Positions 17,501 to 25,205 are shown, counted from the stretch's first letter. The stretch: 38,834 bases of DNA from an uncultured Porphyromonadaceae bacterium (GCA_947175605.1 CAMWNH010000013.1:1-38834); one strand, 5' to 3'. The notes: generated by a model not told the origin, from the letters alone. Numbers and translations are program-made.

Positions 17501-19103
17501 TCCGGAAGGTGCGTCCCACCATGCGGCAGTAGAATTCATTGCCGCGGCGAAGCCAGTAGTTGATCAGCCGGAAGAAGCGGGGCTTGGGCTTGTCCTTGCG
17601 GGAGGGCTTGAGCAGGGCCGCGCACATCACGGGCGAAAGCGTCAGCGCAACCACCGTCGATATTATCACGGACACGGCGATCGTCACCGTGAACTGCCGG
17701 TAGAGCTGTCCTGTTATGCCCGGCAGGAAACTTACGGGCACGAACACGGCGCAAAGCACGAGACTCATGGCTATAAGCGCGGAGCTCAGTCCGCCCATGG
17801 CTTCACGGGTGGCCTCCTTGGGGCTTATGCGGCGCGACTCCATTATACGGTCCACGTTCTCAACCACCACAATGGCATCGTCCACTACGATACCGATGGC
17901 AAGGATCAGCCCCAGAAGCGTGAGCATATTCAGCGAGAAGCCGAAGATGAGCATGGCGCCGAAGGTGCCGATAAGGGATATGGGCACGGCAATGACCGGG
18001 ATGAGCGTGGCGCGCCAGTTCTGCAGCGACAGGAACACCACGAGGATCACCAGCAGAAGTGCCTCGAAGAAAGTGCGGTAGACATGATGTATCGACTCGG
18101 AAATGTAGGTCGTCATGTCGAAGGGAATTGCGAATGAAAGACCCTCCGGCAGCGTGGCCTCGATTTCTTTCAGGAGTTTCTTCACCTCTGCGGCCACATC
18201 CAGGGCGTTGGCCCCCGGGAGCATCGAAATTTCCATGATGGCTGCGTTGCCGCCGTTGATGCCGCTCTCGGTCGAGTAGCTCTGGGCCTCGAGACGCACT
18301 TCCGCCACATCACGCAGGCGCAACAGCGAGCCGTCCTTATTGGCGCGGAGAACAATGTCCTCGAACTCGCCCACGGTGGAAAGTCGGCCGCGCGCAATGA
18401 TGGGTACGGTCAGGTCCACGCCTTCCATCGGCGCCTGTCCGAGGACGCCCGCAGCCGATTCGCGGTTCTGGTCCTTTAGCGCGCTCTGGATATCGCTGAC
18501 GGTTATGCCCATGTCGGCCAGTTTGTCCGGAGCCACATGGATGAGCATGGCGTAATAGCGGGAGCCGACGTTCGAAACGCCGCCCACGCCCGGCACGCGA
18601 CGCACCAGGTCAACGACGTTCAGCGTGGCATAGTTGCTGAGATATATCTCGTCGTATTTTGTGTCATTGCTTTGCAGCGCCACGGTCATGAGCTTCGCGG
18701 CTGTGGTCTTCTGCACCGTGATTCCGTTCTGAACCACTTCGGCCGGCAGGCGCGCCTCGGCCTGCTTCACGCGGTTCTGGATGTCCACGGCCGCAAGTTC
18801 GGGATCGACGCCTATATCGAAAGTCACAGTGGCGTTGAAGCCTCCGGAGTTGGAGCTCGACGAGTTCATGTAGATCATGCCCGGAGTGCCGTTCAGCACC
18901 TGTTCGATGGGCGTAGCCACAGCCTGGGTCACGGTCATGGCGTCCGCGCCCGGATAGGAGGCCGATACGCTCACAACGGGCGGCACGATGTCGGGATATT
19001 GGTCCACGGGCAGCATCGTCAGGCCTATGCCGCCGATAATCGTGATTACGATAGATATTACTACCGAAAAGACGGGGTGGTCAAGGAAGAAATTTTTTTT
19101 CAT
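14583..19103 (-). CDS. RND multidrug efflux pump fused to NodT/TolC-like outer-membrane factor
   Basis: One uninterrupted frame of 1506 residues. Residues 1 to about 1035 are a full HAE1/AcrB-type proton-driven pump: N-terminal TM after MKKNFFLDHPVFSVVISIVI, PVDQYPDIVPPVV, the TM4 proton-relay pair in AIGIVVDDAIVVVENV, periplasmic docking domain with EDQGYFTVELELPEGAT, and TM10 VGLVAKNAILIVEFAKE with the relay Lys. Residues about 1060-1506 are a complete outer-membrane factor of the NodT lipoprotein type (VPDKIAGVTFSDS, WWQLYSEPSL, LIADAATLYYTLVALDNEL, ERRPDVRAAEESLRSA, YRAGSIGYIDVLDAQR). At the joint is a full lipoprotein signal: basic YPRRKARN, hydrophobic AGAALLIAVSG, lipobox LTMSSC with Cys at residue 1060. 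It overlaps the adaptor gene by 4 bases (ATGA). Release of the second part by signal peptidase II is inference. Confidence 0.93.
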   Translation of the reverse strand: MKKNFFLDHPVFSVVISIVITIIGGIGLTMLPVDQYPDIVPPVVSVSASYPGADAMTVTQAVATPIEQVLNGTPGMIYMNSSSSNSGGFNATVTFDIGVDPELAAVDIQNRVKQAEARLPAEVVQNGITVQKTTAAKLMTVALQSNDTKYDEIYLSNYATLNVVDLVRRVPGVGGVSNVGSRYYAMLIHVAPDKLADMGITVSDIQSALKDQNRESAAGVLGQAPMEGVDLTVPIIARGRLSTVGEFEDIVLRANKDGSLLRLRDVAEVRLEAQSYSTESGINGGNAAIMEISMLPGANALDVAAEVKKLLKEIEATLPEGLSFAIPFDMTTYISESIHHVYRTFFEALLLVILVVFLSLQNWRATLIPVIAVPISLIGTFGAMLIFGFSLNMLTLLGLILAIGIVVDDAIVVVENVDRIMESRRISPKEATREAMGGLSSALIAMSLVLCAVFVPVSFLPGITGQLYRQFTVTIAVSVIISTVVALTLSPVMCAALLKPSRKDKPKPRFFRLINYWLRRGNEFYCRMVGRTFRNPRRMIAAFGLVLVGIWVFNSIMPQSFMTAEDQGYFTVELELPEGATIERTRAVTDRAIAFLENDPDVEYVLNVTGSSPRVGTNQAHALLTVILKPWEERGNGSLAAVRERLRTELSAYPESNVYLFSPAIIPGLGTSGGFEMVVEARADASYDDLRAAIDTIMARAAERPEFESLSSSMQADIPQLFFDVDRDKAKLQGIPVSDIFSTMKAFTGSVYVNDFNMFNRIYRVYIQASPEFRARRENLGLFFVRGPGGAMVPVTSLGTSHYTTGPGTVGRFNMFNAATISGEAAHGYSTGDAMLALQEIADEYLPDNIGIEWSGLSYQQKHQSGNTGLVLGLALVFVFLFLAALYESWTVPLAVVLSLPVALLGAYLGIAVTGLENNVYFQIGLVMLVGLVAKNAILIVEFAKEADDAGETPRQAALQAARLRFRPIVMTSLAFMLGLLPLLVATGPGAAARRDIGTGVFFGMLVAITVGIVFVPFFYVAVRSVVRGGGNFRLYPRRKARNAGAALLIAVSGLTMSSCSGVRRCQPSDLRVPDKIAGVTFSDSMTVADMEWWQLYSEPSLVSIINETLEHNRDLEVARARMQRMRELYGLSGANFTPILSGQGYVDRESTDNRGDHTKVEPESGLKFTVAWEADLWGGLSWARRKAAADFRASQENERALRMSLIADAATLYYTLVALDNELAIVRRTLTTRAEALRIAKLRFEGGLTSEIVYRQAQVEYQTAASLVPNLEQRIAAAKNAITMLMGRFPQEELQRGRLVMDQDLPSALPEWLPSTLLERRPDVRAAEESLRSALAAVGVAYADRFPKLRLAFTGGFEDDGFVRFFASPWTYAIGSITGTIFDFGRNKRKYKASLAAYDEAKAAYEKSVLNAFRDVSDAATTMRERRNTTILRRELREAARRYVELAYLQYRAGSIGYIDVLDAQRRYFDAETGLSNAIRDEYLALILLYKALGGGWDAEPYLPE

Positions 19104-20302
19104 TTCTGTGCGGCTGCCTCAGGTGTGGGTTGTACGGGAGCTACTTTCATGCCGTGGCGCAGCTTGTGATAGCCTTCCGTGACTATCTGTTCGCCACGCG
19201 CTATGCCGCGGTCGATGATTATCTTGTTGTCTCCGACCTCGGGACCTGTTTCCACGAATCGCTTCTCGACCACGCTGTCCGGGCGCACTACATATATATA
19301 TGCGCCGCCTTTTTCTACGACTATGGCTTTGGAGGGTACGGTGAGGGCGTTGCCGCGGACGTCCATCAGGAGTTTCACGCGCGTGAATTCGCCGGGCAGC
19401 AGCCGGTAGTCGGGGTTAGGCATGGCCGCGCGCACCGAGAAGGTGCCCGTTGCGGGGTCTACTTGCGGCGATGCGAAGTCCACGATGCCCTTGTGGGGGT
19501 AAATTTGACCGTCGGCAAGCGTCACCGTCACGGTGGGCTGCCAGCCGCGCGAATCGTCGCGCGATCCGAAGTTCACGTTCCTCTCCTTGCTGCGCAGGTA
19601 GTCGTTGGCCGTCATCGAGAAATAAACCATGACCGTATCGCTGCGCACGATTGTGGCCAGAAGCGATTTGCCGCCCGGGCCAACGAGTGTTCCCAGATCG
19701 GCCTGAGGTTCGGTGATGATGCCGTCTGCAATGGCTTTTACCACCGTGTAGCCCAGCGTGAGCTCGGCCTGGGTGAGGTCCGTCTCTGCAACAAGCACTT
19801 CCGCCGTGGCCGTCTCGTAGGCCGTGCGGGCATTATCGTAGTCCAGCTGCGAGGCGGCGTTCTGTTCGTATAGCGGTTCTATGCGGCGCAGGTCGCGCTC
19901 GGCTTTCTTCGCGTTCACGCGGGCCTTATTGAGCTGTGCGCGTGCGCGCTCCGCGCGGGCTTTATATAGGGTTGGATCTATGACAAAGAGGTTCTGCCCC
20001 TTTTTCACAGACATGCCTTCGTGGAACAGTATTTCCTGAAGATAGCCCTCGACCGGGGCGCGCACTTCCACGAACTGCAAGGCGCGGATACGGCCTACGT
20101 ATTCGCCGTAGATATTTACGTTGCCCGTCTTGACTTCTTCCGTCGCTACTGTCGGCAGGGGTGCCGGAGCGGGTTTCGGCTTCAGGAAATGCCACAGACC
20201 CACTGCGATGGCCACGATTATAAGCAGGGAAATGATGATGACGAGAATGCGTCGGAAATTGCGCCTGAATGCGGCGGTGGATACGTGCATTTTCTTTTTC
20301 AT
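19100..20302 (-). CDS. RND efflux periplasmic adaptor (AcrA/HlyD family)
   Basis: A 400-residue membrane-fusion protein that joins the inner-membrane pump to the outer-membrane factor. It starts with a basic segment and one transmembrane anchor (about 18-40, ILVIIISLLIIVAIAVGLW) followed by a Pro-rich linker, so it is membrane-anchored rather than a lipoprotein. Then come the lipoyl half-motifs (VEVRAPVEGYLQEILFHEGM), an alpha-helical hairpin (about 110-180, rich in AERARAQL and AKKAERDLRRIEPLYEQ), the barrel domain (VDPATGTFSVRAAMPNPD, LLPGEFTRVKLLM) and a membrane-proximal domain (ALTVPSKAIVVEKGGAYIYV). It is the first gene of a two-gene operon with the fused pump. No regulator gene is adjacent. 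Confidence 0.93.
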   Translation of the reverse strand: MKKKMHVSTAAFRRNFRRILVIIISLLIIVAIAVGLWHFLKPKPAPAPLPTVATEEVKTGNVNIYGEYVGRIRALQFVEVRAPVEGYLQEILFHEGMSVKKGQNLFVIDPTLYKARAERARAQLNKARVNAKKAERDLRRIEPLYEQNAASQLDYDNARTAYETATAEVLVAETDLTQAELTLGYTVVKAIADGIITEPQADLGTLVGPGGKSLLATIVRSDTVMVYFSMTANDYLRSKERNVNFGSRDDSRGWQPTVTVTLADGQIYPHKGIVDFASPQVDPATGTFSVRAAMPNPDYRLLPGEFTRVKLLMDVRGNALTVPSKAIVVEKGGAYIYVVRPDSVVEKRFVETGPEVGDNKIIIDRGIARGEQIVTEGYHKLRHGMKVAPVQPTPEAAAQK

Positions 20303-20324
20303 ATGGAAACGCGATACTTTTCCG

Positions 20325-20332
20325 CAAAGATA
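20325..20332 (-). promoter_or_regulatory. -7 box of the RND efflux operon
   Basis: The complement reads TATCTTTG, 22 bases before the ATG at 20302. A CTTT is found 19 bp upstream as a weak -33. Confidence 0.6.
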
Positions 20333-20425
20333 CGTATTATATCGAAAATATAAAGCATGTGTGTATATAAAAAAGAAAATTGAGAACCCGCATTAAGCTG
20401 ATTCTCAATTCTTGCTTTCTAATTG

Positions 20426-20499
20426 TCGGGGTGACTAGACTCGAACTAGCGACCTCACGCCCCCCAGACGCGTACTCTAACCAACTGAGCTACACCCCG
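20426..20499 (-). tRNA. tRNA-Pro (anticodon GGG)
   Basis: The 74-base minus-strand sequence folds into a full cloverleaf: acceptor CGGGGTG/CACCCCG with discriminator A, D-arm GCTC-AGTTGGTTA-GAGT, anticodon arm CGCGT-CTGGGGG-GCGTG with anticodon GGG, five-base variable loop AGGTC, and T-arm GCTAG-TTCGAGT-CTAGT. Anticodon GGG reads proline codons CCC and CCU. The CCA end is not encoded. It has its own strong promoter. Confidence 0.95.
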
Positions 20500-20518
20500 A
20501 TATTCCTGAAAAGCGATG

Positions 20519-20549
20519 CAAAGTTAGCGCTCTTTTGCGAAATATGCAA
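20519..20549 (-). promoter_or_regulatory. Promoter of tRNA-Pro
   Basis: On the minus strand TTGC (complement of 20546-20549) is followed after 19 bp by TAACTTTG (complement of 20519-20526), 19 bases before the mature 5' end. This is a near-consensus Bacteroidota promoter. Confidence 0.82.
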
Positions 20550-20581
20550 GCGATTCGGGCTATTTAACTCTCGTTAACTAT

Positions 20582-20614
20582 AGCGGAGGCATCTCCGCAT
20601 GACATGCCTCCGCT
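20582..20614 (-). terminator. Hairpin downstream of recA, probable terminator
   Basis: A perfect 10-bp stem AGCGGAGGCA/TGCCTCCGCT (20582-20591 with 20605-20614) begins 5 bases after the recA stop. There is no T-run after it, so intrinsic termination is plausible but not certain; it may instead stabilise the 3' end. Confidence 0.55.
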
Positions 20615-20619
20615 GCTAT

Positions 20620-21798
20620 TCAAAGGTCTTCTTCAATGGAGAAATCGTCGGGCAGCTCGTCGTCAAAAAGATCGTTGGCTGCCGTGGCCTTCTTTTCTTC
20701 GGCCGGTGCGGCCTTGGCTTCCGACTGCTCGCGACGCGCACGCGCCATGGGCGAATTGTCTGCCGCGCGGAGAGCTTCCATGATCTTTGCCTCCAGTTCG
20801 TCGGCCAGTTCGGGATTGTCTTCGATCACCTTCTTGGCTGCGTCGCGGCCCTGTGCGAGCTTCGAACCATTGTAGCTGAACCACGAACCGCTCTTCTTGA
20901 TGATCTCGTGCTCCACACCCAGGTCCAGGATCTCGCCTGCACGCGAGATGCCCTCGCCGAACATGATGTCGAATTCCGCGCGCTTGAATGGGGGTGCAAC
21001 CTTGTTCTTTACAATCTTCACGTAGGCGCGCTTGCCCAGCACGTCGTCGCCGTCCTTGATGGGGTTGCGGCTGCGGATATCAATGCGCACCGACGAATAG
21101 AATTTGAGGGCGTTGCCGCCGGTGGTCGTTTCGGTGGGGCCAAACATCTGGCCGATCTTCTCGCGCAGCTGGTTGATGAAGATGCACGTTGTATTGGTGC
21201 GGGCGATGGCTCCGGTGAGCTTGCGCATTGCCTGCGACATGAGGCGTGCCTGAAGGCCCATATTGCGGTCGCCCATCTCGCCTTCGATTTCACTTTTGGG
21301 GGTGAGGGCTGCCACGGAGTCTACGACAAGAATGTCGATGGCTGCCGAACGGATTAGCTGTTCGGCGATTTCCAGAGCCTGCTCGCCGTTGTCGGGCTGC
21401 GATATGAGCAGATTATTCACGTCCACGCCGAGGCTTTGGGCATAGAAGCGGTCGAAGGCGTGCTCGGCATCGATGATGGCAGCAATGCCCCCGCGCTTCT
21501 GGGCTTCCGCGATGGCGTGGATGGCCAGCGTGGTCTTGCCGGACGATTCCGGTCCGTAGATTTCGATGATACGGCCACGGGGATAGCCGCCCACGCCGAG
21601 TGCGTGGTTGAGGGAGATGGAGCCTGTGGGAACAACCTCGACGTCTTCGATCACGTCGTCGCCCATCTTCATCACAGCACCGCGCCCGTAGGTCTTCTCG
21701 ATGCGGCCCATTGCCTGGGCCAGCGCGTCGAGGCGAGCTGCGCGTGCAGCCTCTTCGGGATTGGCGGCTGCCTTCTTGCTGTCTTCTTTCTTTGCCAT
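20620..21798 (-). CDS. recA: Recombinase A
   Basis: A 392-residue RecA, the ATP-dependent strand-exchange protein of homologous recombination and the SOS response. Recognisable parts: N-terminal helix [21 protein letters not shown], Walker A in [30 protein letters not shown], Walker B in [21 protein letters not shown]1/L2 region with [17 protein letters not shown] and the [14 protein letters not shown] segment, [16 protein letters not shown], and an acidic C-terminal tail ending [14 protein letters not shown]. The C-terminal part is somewhat extended with a Lys/Ala-rich linker. It is monocistronic. A -7 box lies at 21880-21887; no LexA-type operator could be recognised. Confidence 0.97.
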   Translation of the reverse strand: MAKKEDSKKAAANPEEAARAARLDALAQAMGRIEKTYGRGAVMKMGDDVIEDVEVVPTGSISLNHALGVGGYPRGRIIEIYGPESSGKTTLAIHAIAEAQKRGGIAAIIDAEHAFDRFYAQSLGVDVNNLLISQPDNGEQALEIAEQLIRSAAIDILVVDSVAALTPKSEIEGEMGDRNMGLQARLMSQAMRKLTGAIARTNTTCIFINQLREKIGQMFGPTETTTGGNALKFYSSVRIDIRSRNPIKDGDDVLGKRAYVKIVKNKVAPPFKRAEFDIMFGEGISRAGEILDLGVEHEIIKKSGSWFSYNGSKLAQGRDAAKKVIEDNPELADELEAKIMEALRAADNSPMARARREQSEAKAAPAEEKKATAANDLFDDELPDDFSIEEDL

Positions 21799-21879
21799 AA
21801 TTTATTGAGAGTTTGAGAGATTTATATTATCAGAAAAGTGCCTGTCTGCCGGTGGGCCCGCAGCCTTCCGTCGACATTG

Positions 21880-21887
21880 CAAAGTTA
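21880..21887 (-). promoter_or_regulatory. -7 box of recA (proximal)
   Basis: The complement reads TAACTTTG, 81 bases upstream of the recA ATG. A second box at 21984-21991 may give a longer transcript. Confidence 0.6.
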
Positions 21888-21983
21888 CGCACAAGCATGG
21901 GCAATATGCATGCCCGCCGCTCTTAAGACGTCCAAAAACCGCACCCCGGGCCTCCTGCAAGCCCTCCGCAGAAACTTATCATG

Positions 21984-21991
21984 CAAATATA
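21984..21991 (-). promoter_or_regulatory. Second TAnnTTTG box upstream of recA (distal)
   Basis: The complement reads TATATTTG on the minus strand, just beyond the end of the 192-residue gene. It could be a distal recA promoter with a leader near 185 bases, or chance in an AT-rich stretch. Confidence 0.4.
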
Positions 21992-22015
21992 CGAAAATTC
22001 ATTTTTCTTCAAAAA

Positions 22016-22594
22016 TTAAATTTTACATAATGGTATTTGGAGAAAAGATGCGGTGGCGATAAGAACTGTGTTATAGCCAAGAACATGTATTCCTTTCTCC
22101 TTCATCTTAAGCCCATAATCCTGACTGAGAGTGAAGGCTCCGAATGGAGCTTTATCGCTATGCTCAGGTATGGAGAAGGCAAAATATACACGTTTTTGAG
22201 TTCGGGAAGTGAGATTCAATTTTTCGAGCTTGCATAGGGTTTCCTCCATTTGAGAACAAGCTTTGATTGTATAGTCTTCGATATTATGTGCTTCGCAATA
22301 CTTGGTTTCTAACATTAGGATCCAAGTCTTTTTTGCCTCGGAAAGAGATGAAAACACACATTCGCAGTTCTCAATACCTTTGATGAAGGCTGGATATTTT
22401 TCAAGATTTACAGCCAGATATGGTAAATTTTGATCAGAGATCTTTTTTTTGAGATGAAAGTAATCTATATCGTCAAAGGGACTTGTGGAAATTTCTACTC
22501 CACGGGCATTTCCCGTTGAGTTCGTATAATCAGCCACATAGCAATCGCAGTTTAATATTGCAGAATTTCTAAAATAGTTTATCATCTGACTCAT
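22016..22594 (-). CDS. ATPase partner protein, PD-(D/E)XK nuclease-like pattern
   Basis: A 192-residue protein of no recognised named family. It is translationally coupled to the ATPase gene (ATGA at 22591-22594). Visible in it is an order of residues like the core of PD-(D/E)XK nucleases: strand with E78 in ENCECVFSS, then hydrophobic strand WILMLETKYC carrying E96-T97-K98, then a helix IKACSQMEETLCKLE with Gln115 at the place where such enzymes often have a Gln. The usual motif-II Asp is a Glu here. The C-terminal third (RVYFAFSIPEH ... HVLGYNTVLI) is beta-rich. The protein is Cys-rich and soluble. The nuclease reading is inference from pattern only; an alternative is a non-enzymatic sensor subunit. 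The base composition is visibly AT-richer than the surrounding genes. Confidence 0.6.
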   Translation of the reverse strand: MSQMINYFRNSAILNCDCYVADYTNSTGNARGVEISTSPFDDIDYFHLKKKISDQNLPYLAVNLEKYPAFIKGIENCECVFSSLSEAKKTWILMLETKYCEAHNIEDYTIKACSQMEETLCKLEKLNLTSRTQKRVYFAFSIPEHSDKAPFGAFTLSQDYGLKMKEKGIHVLGYNTVLIATASFLQIPLCKI

Positions 22595-23916
22595 TCAATA
22601 ACATTCAAGAGATTGGTGAAGTCAGCCATTACGTTGTGCATGACACGATCGAAGTAATTTCCACGTACAAGACCTCGTTCATCCTGAATACACTTTACCG
22701 AAACGTCGCCATGTCCTCCCAGTTCCCATACGGAGACGATTTCAGGATTTAACCAAGCGTCTTTAGGTATATTGGCAATATCTTCAAGGCCTTCGGATGA
22801 ATCATGGGATGCCATATGTGCGAGCATACAGTTATTGAAGGCATACAGAACATAAGGGCTATGGGTTGTGATAACTAAAGTGTCTCGTAAATTCCGATGT
22901 GAGACTTTAGATAAGATGTAATAAACAAGTTTTACCTGAGTCTCTGGAAACAGATTTTGCTCCGGTTCCTCAATTACTAAATTTGTTGATGTAGGATGAG
23001 TAATTTTGTAGTTGTATAGGAGACCTTGATACATGGCCCTTAATATAGAAGAATACTGTTTGTTCAGTTCGTCGTATTCGACGTCTCCTCGTTTGAAGTC
23101 CTTCATGACATGAATGAACTTCTCCATTTCTTCAGATTTTTCTAATACATTCTCGAGTTTGGACAAGCCGTCTTGATCGAGATTGTTGAATAACTCTTCA
23201 GAATATTTATGCAACATCATGTCGCGATATTGCTTACGGTTTTCTGCGGAGCGATTTTCCTCATTATTGTAAATCCATTTCGTAAGATAGTCGATACACA
23301 CGCATAATGGTGTTACGGATTGAAGTCCGCTGGAGGCCTGACTGAAACGAATATCAAGACCATTCTCAAGATGAATCATGTCTGTGGAGTCCGAAGCGCT
23401 GAAGAAGTAGCTGTCTCCGAGATTCAGTAGGCCGAGTTCTTCATCACGTGTATATTTTGAACGGATTTCCTGCCAGTCATCAATGAATTCAAGCAAATAG
23501 TTATAAGGCATTTTTAAGGAAAATATGCCGGGAAGAGCAAGCATATTGCGCTCGGACGGCAAATATGCATTTTTGCTCAATTCTGCCTTGTGGAAAGTCT
23601 CTGTTTTTTTTACACTGAATTCTTTTCCGCTGATATGAAATTCAACGGCCGAACCAATGTAGTCAAGGCAAGAATTTTCGGTGAAATAGCCTTCGAGATT
23701 ATGGTATACGATAAGATTCTGATCGATATAATTGCGATCAATGTGACTCGTCCCTTGTTTTAACACGCAATCTTTTTCCATCCAATTGCAGAAACTGATC
23801 AATTTTGCAATCGTACTCTTACCGATACTTTGAGGGCCAATGAAAATATTGATTCTATTGAGTTCAATATCCACATTTTTAAGAGAGCCTATATTCTTTA
23901 GAGAAAGTTTTGCCAT
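22591..23916 (-). CDS. AAA/ABC-type ATPase of a two-gene candidate defence locus
   Basis: A 441-residue ATPase of the AAA_21/OLD-like type. ATG 23916 (MAKLSLKNIGSLKNVDIELN) is the start; the upstream extension to 23940 overlaps the -7 box. Walker A is GPQSIGKST (G27-T35), an ABC-signature-like SQASSGLQSV lies near residue 195-205, Walker B is NLVIEEPEQNLFP (about 312-324, with E316/E317), and the switch His is in ITTHSPYVLY (H352). Between them is a helical insert with EKSEEMEKFIHVMKDF, probably a coiled coil. No TOPRIM domain is seen after the ATPase core, so it is not a full OLD nuclease. ATPases of this type are the energy-using subunits of several anti-phage systems (Septu, retron and PARIS-like effectors). 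Composition is AT-rich and the two genes have their own promoter. Confidence 0.85.
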   Translation of the reverse strand: MAKLSLKNIGSLKNVDIELNRINIFIGPQSIGKSTIAKLISFCNWMEKDCVLKQGTSHIDRNYIDQNLIVYHNLEGYFTENSCLDYIGSAVEFHISGKEFSVKKTETFHKAELSKNAYLPSERNMLALPGIFSLKMPYNYLLEFIDDWQEIRSKYTRDEELGLLNLGDSYFFSASDSTDMIHLENGLDIRFSQASSGLQSVTPLCVCIDYLTKWIYNNEENRSAENRKQYRDMMLHKYSEELFNNLDQDGLSKLENVLEKSEEMEKFIHVMKDFKRGDVEYDELNKQYSSILRAMYQGLLYNYKITHPTSTNLVIEEPEQNLFPETQVKLVYYILSKVSHRNLRDTLVITTHSPYVLYAFNNCMLAHMASHDSSEGLEDIANIPKDAWLNPEIVSVWELGGHGDVSVKCIQDERGLVRGNYFDRVMHNVMADFTNLLNVIE

Positions 23917-23937
23917 GCGTGTGTTTGGATTATAATG

Positions 23938-23969
23938 CAAATATACACAAAAATAACGGATTCGCCAAA
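23938..23969 (-). promoter_or_regulatory. Promoter of the ATPase/partner operon
   Basis: On the minus strand TTTG (complement of 23966-23969), 20 bp spacer, TATATTTG (complement of 23938-23945). This is a full-consensus Bacteroidota promoter, 21 bases before the ATG at 23916, and it excludes the upstream start at 23940. Confidence 0.82.
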
Positions 23970-23998
23970 ATTAGGGGCGGGGGATTGTTTCGGGGCGC

Positions 23999-24547
23999 TC
24001 AATTGCTCTGTTTGGCCAGCGACGTATAATGTTTCACAAAGTCGCTTTTGGCATTGGTATATCCGTCGCGGTCATGCTCAAAACGTTTCCATAGCGAAAG
24101 CTTGAGCGCTTCATATTCTTTTGCAACATCCGGATGCGCGTTCAGATAGTCGCGGAAATATATCTCGTCGTGGTCCCCATTCAGACGCAGATGTAAATGA
24201 AAAACCTTCTCTGCAAACCCTGCCGGAGTATATCCCTTATTAAAGTCTATACGAGTTGGAGTCTGATTCATGCACAGGTATCCCGCGGCGATAATTTTGC
24301 GCTTGAGCCCCTCGAAGTCCGATGCATCGGTCGTTTCGACAAGCAGGTCAATGATTGGCTTGGCCATGATGCTGTGTATCGCCGTGCTGCCTATGTGATG
24401 GATTTTTAATGCAATCGGACCTAAACGCTTATGCAGGTCTTCCATTTCCAGGCGCGCCCAATCAGCCCAATCAAGATTAGGCTTGGAAATAATTATGGGA
24501 AACAGCTGCCATAATTCGGAAAGTGACATTTTGCTAAGTTGCTTCAT
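23999..24547 (-). CDS. GrpB-family protein (UPF0157 nucleotidyltransferase-like)
   Basis: A 182-residue cytosolic protein of the GrpB/UPF0157 family, a branch of the nucleotidyltransferase superfamily. The family core is clear: LKIHHIGSTAIHSIMAKPII followed by DLLVET, matching the hG(S/T)x9-13(D/E)h(D/E) nucleotidyltransferase pattern, then HLHLRLNGDHDEIYFRDYLN and EYEALKLSLWKRFEHDR near the C-terminus. Cellular substrate is unknown. It lies directly upstream of the ATPase locus on the same strand but 82 bases separate it from the ATPase gene promoter, so it is probably an independent gene that may have come in with the same AT-richer segment. Confidence 0.88.
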   Translation of the reverse strand: MKQLSKMSLSELWQLFPIIISKPNLDWADWARLEMEDLHKRLGPIALKIHHIGSTAIHSIMAKPIIDLLVETTDASDFEGLKRKIIAAGYLCMNQTPTRIDFNKGYTPAGFAEKVFHLHLRLNGDHDEIYFRDYLNAHPDVAKEYEALKLSLWKRFEHDRDGYTNAKSDFVKHYTSLAKQSN

Positions 24548-24717
24548 ATCGGGGGTTTATGGGGCGAACCCAAGCGGTCTAAGAAAGTTTTCGCTAATTT
24601 CTGTGATTTTTTTTTATTTCCGGGCGAACTTTTTTATCGGCCCACGCGTTTGGTATTATGAAAGCAAGAAATTAGCTTTTTCCATTGCAAGAAATGTGAT
24701 AATGATTGGTTTATTAA

Positions 24718-24753
24718 CCAAGCAGGAGACACCGGGAGGCGTCTCCTGCTTGG
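24718..24753 (-). terminator. Hairpin downstream of the short DUF1573 gene
   Basis: A perfect 13-bp stem (24718-24730 with 24741-24753, CCAAGCAGGAGAC and its complement) with a 10-base loop lies 20 bases after the stop at 24774. The following bases on the minus strand are TTAATAAACC rather than a T-run, so this is a likely but imperfect terminator. A second small dyad, TTGGTT-TATT-AACCAA, overlaps its outer arm. Confidence 0.6.
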
Positions 24754-24773
24754 CGTTTGGGGCTATGCTATAA

Positions 24774-25184
24774 TCAGGGCACGACAACACCCGTGATTTT
24801 CAGCGGCACGCGCACACTCTTTTTTCCCGAGCCCTTGATGCGCAGTTTCACTTCGCGGCTTATTTCTCCATGTTGGCCCGCAGGGTTGAATTTCACCTTG
24901 ATTTTTACGCTCTTGCCGGGCTTGACAGGTTCTTTGGGATACTCCGCACGCGAGCAGCCGCACGTGGTGGAGGCCGAAAGAATGGCCACGGGCTCGCTGC
25001 CCGTATTGGTCATCACGAATTCGGTCTGAACCGGAGCGGCACTCTCCCGCACTGTCCCGAAGTCGAAGTGTGTATTGTCGAAGCTCACCTCCGGCTTCTT
25101 GTCGCCGGCGTAGACGGTCATGGCGCACGCGAATATCAGCGCCACGGCGCACATCAGTCTGTAGATATATCTTTTCATATTCAT
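24774..25184 (-). CDS. Short secreted DUF1573 protein
   Basis: A single DUF1573 domain, 136 residues from ATG 25184 (MNMKRYIYRLMCAVALIFAC); ATG 25178 is nearly as good, and the TTG at 25193 is not needed. Signal peptide through about MTVYAGD. The mature part has the domain features HFDFGTVRES, VMTNTGSEPVAILSA, STTCGCSRAEYP, PGKSVKIKVKFNPAGQHG and LRIKGSGKKSVRVPLKITG. It is the last gene of the apparent endonuclease-GH3-phosphatase-MeaB operon, 21 bases after meaB. The function of DUF1573 proteins is not established. It is a smaller relative of the protein at 5401-6492. Confidence 0.87.
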   Translation of the reverse strand: MNMKRYIYRLMCAVALIFACAMTVYAGDKKPEVSFDNTHFDFGTVRESAAPVQTEFVMTNTGSEPVAILSASTTCGCSRAEYPKEPVKPGKSVKIKVKFNPAGQHGEISREVKLRIKGSGKKSVRVPLKITGVVVP

Positions 25185-25205
25185 AAAACGCAATGCCTGC
25201 GCCCT

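Noticed and set aside
21838-22062. Plus-strand frame of 74 codons upstream of recA
   Set aside because: It overlaps the recA promoter region and the end of the ATPase partner gene and has no recognisable features.
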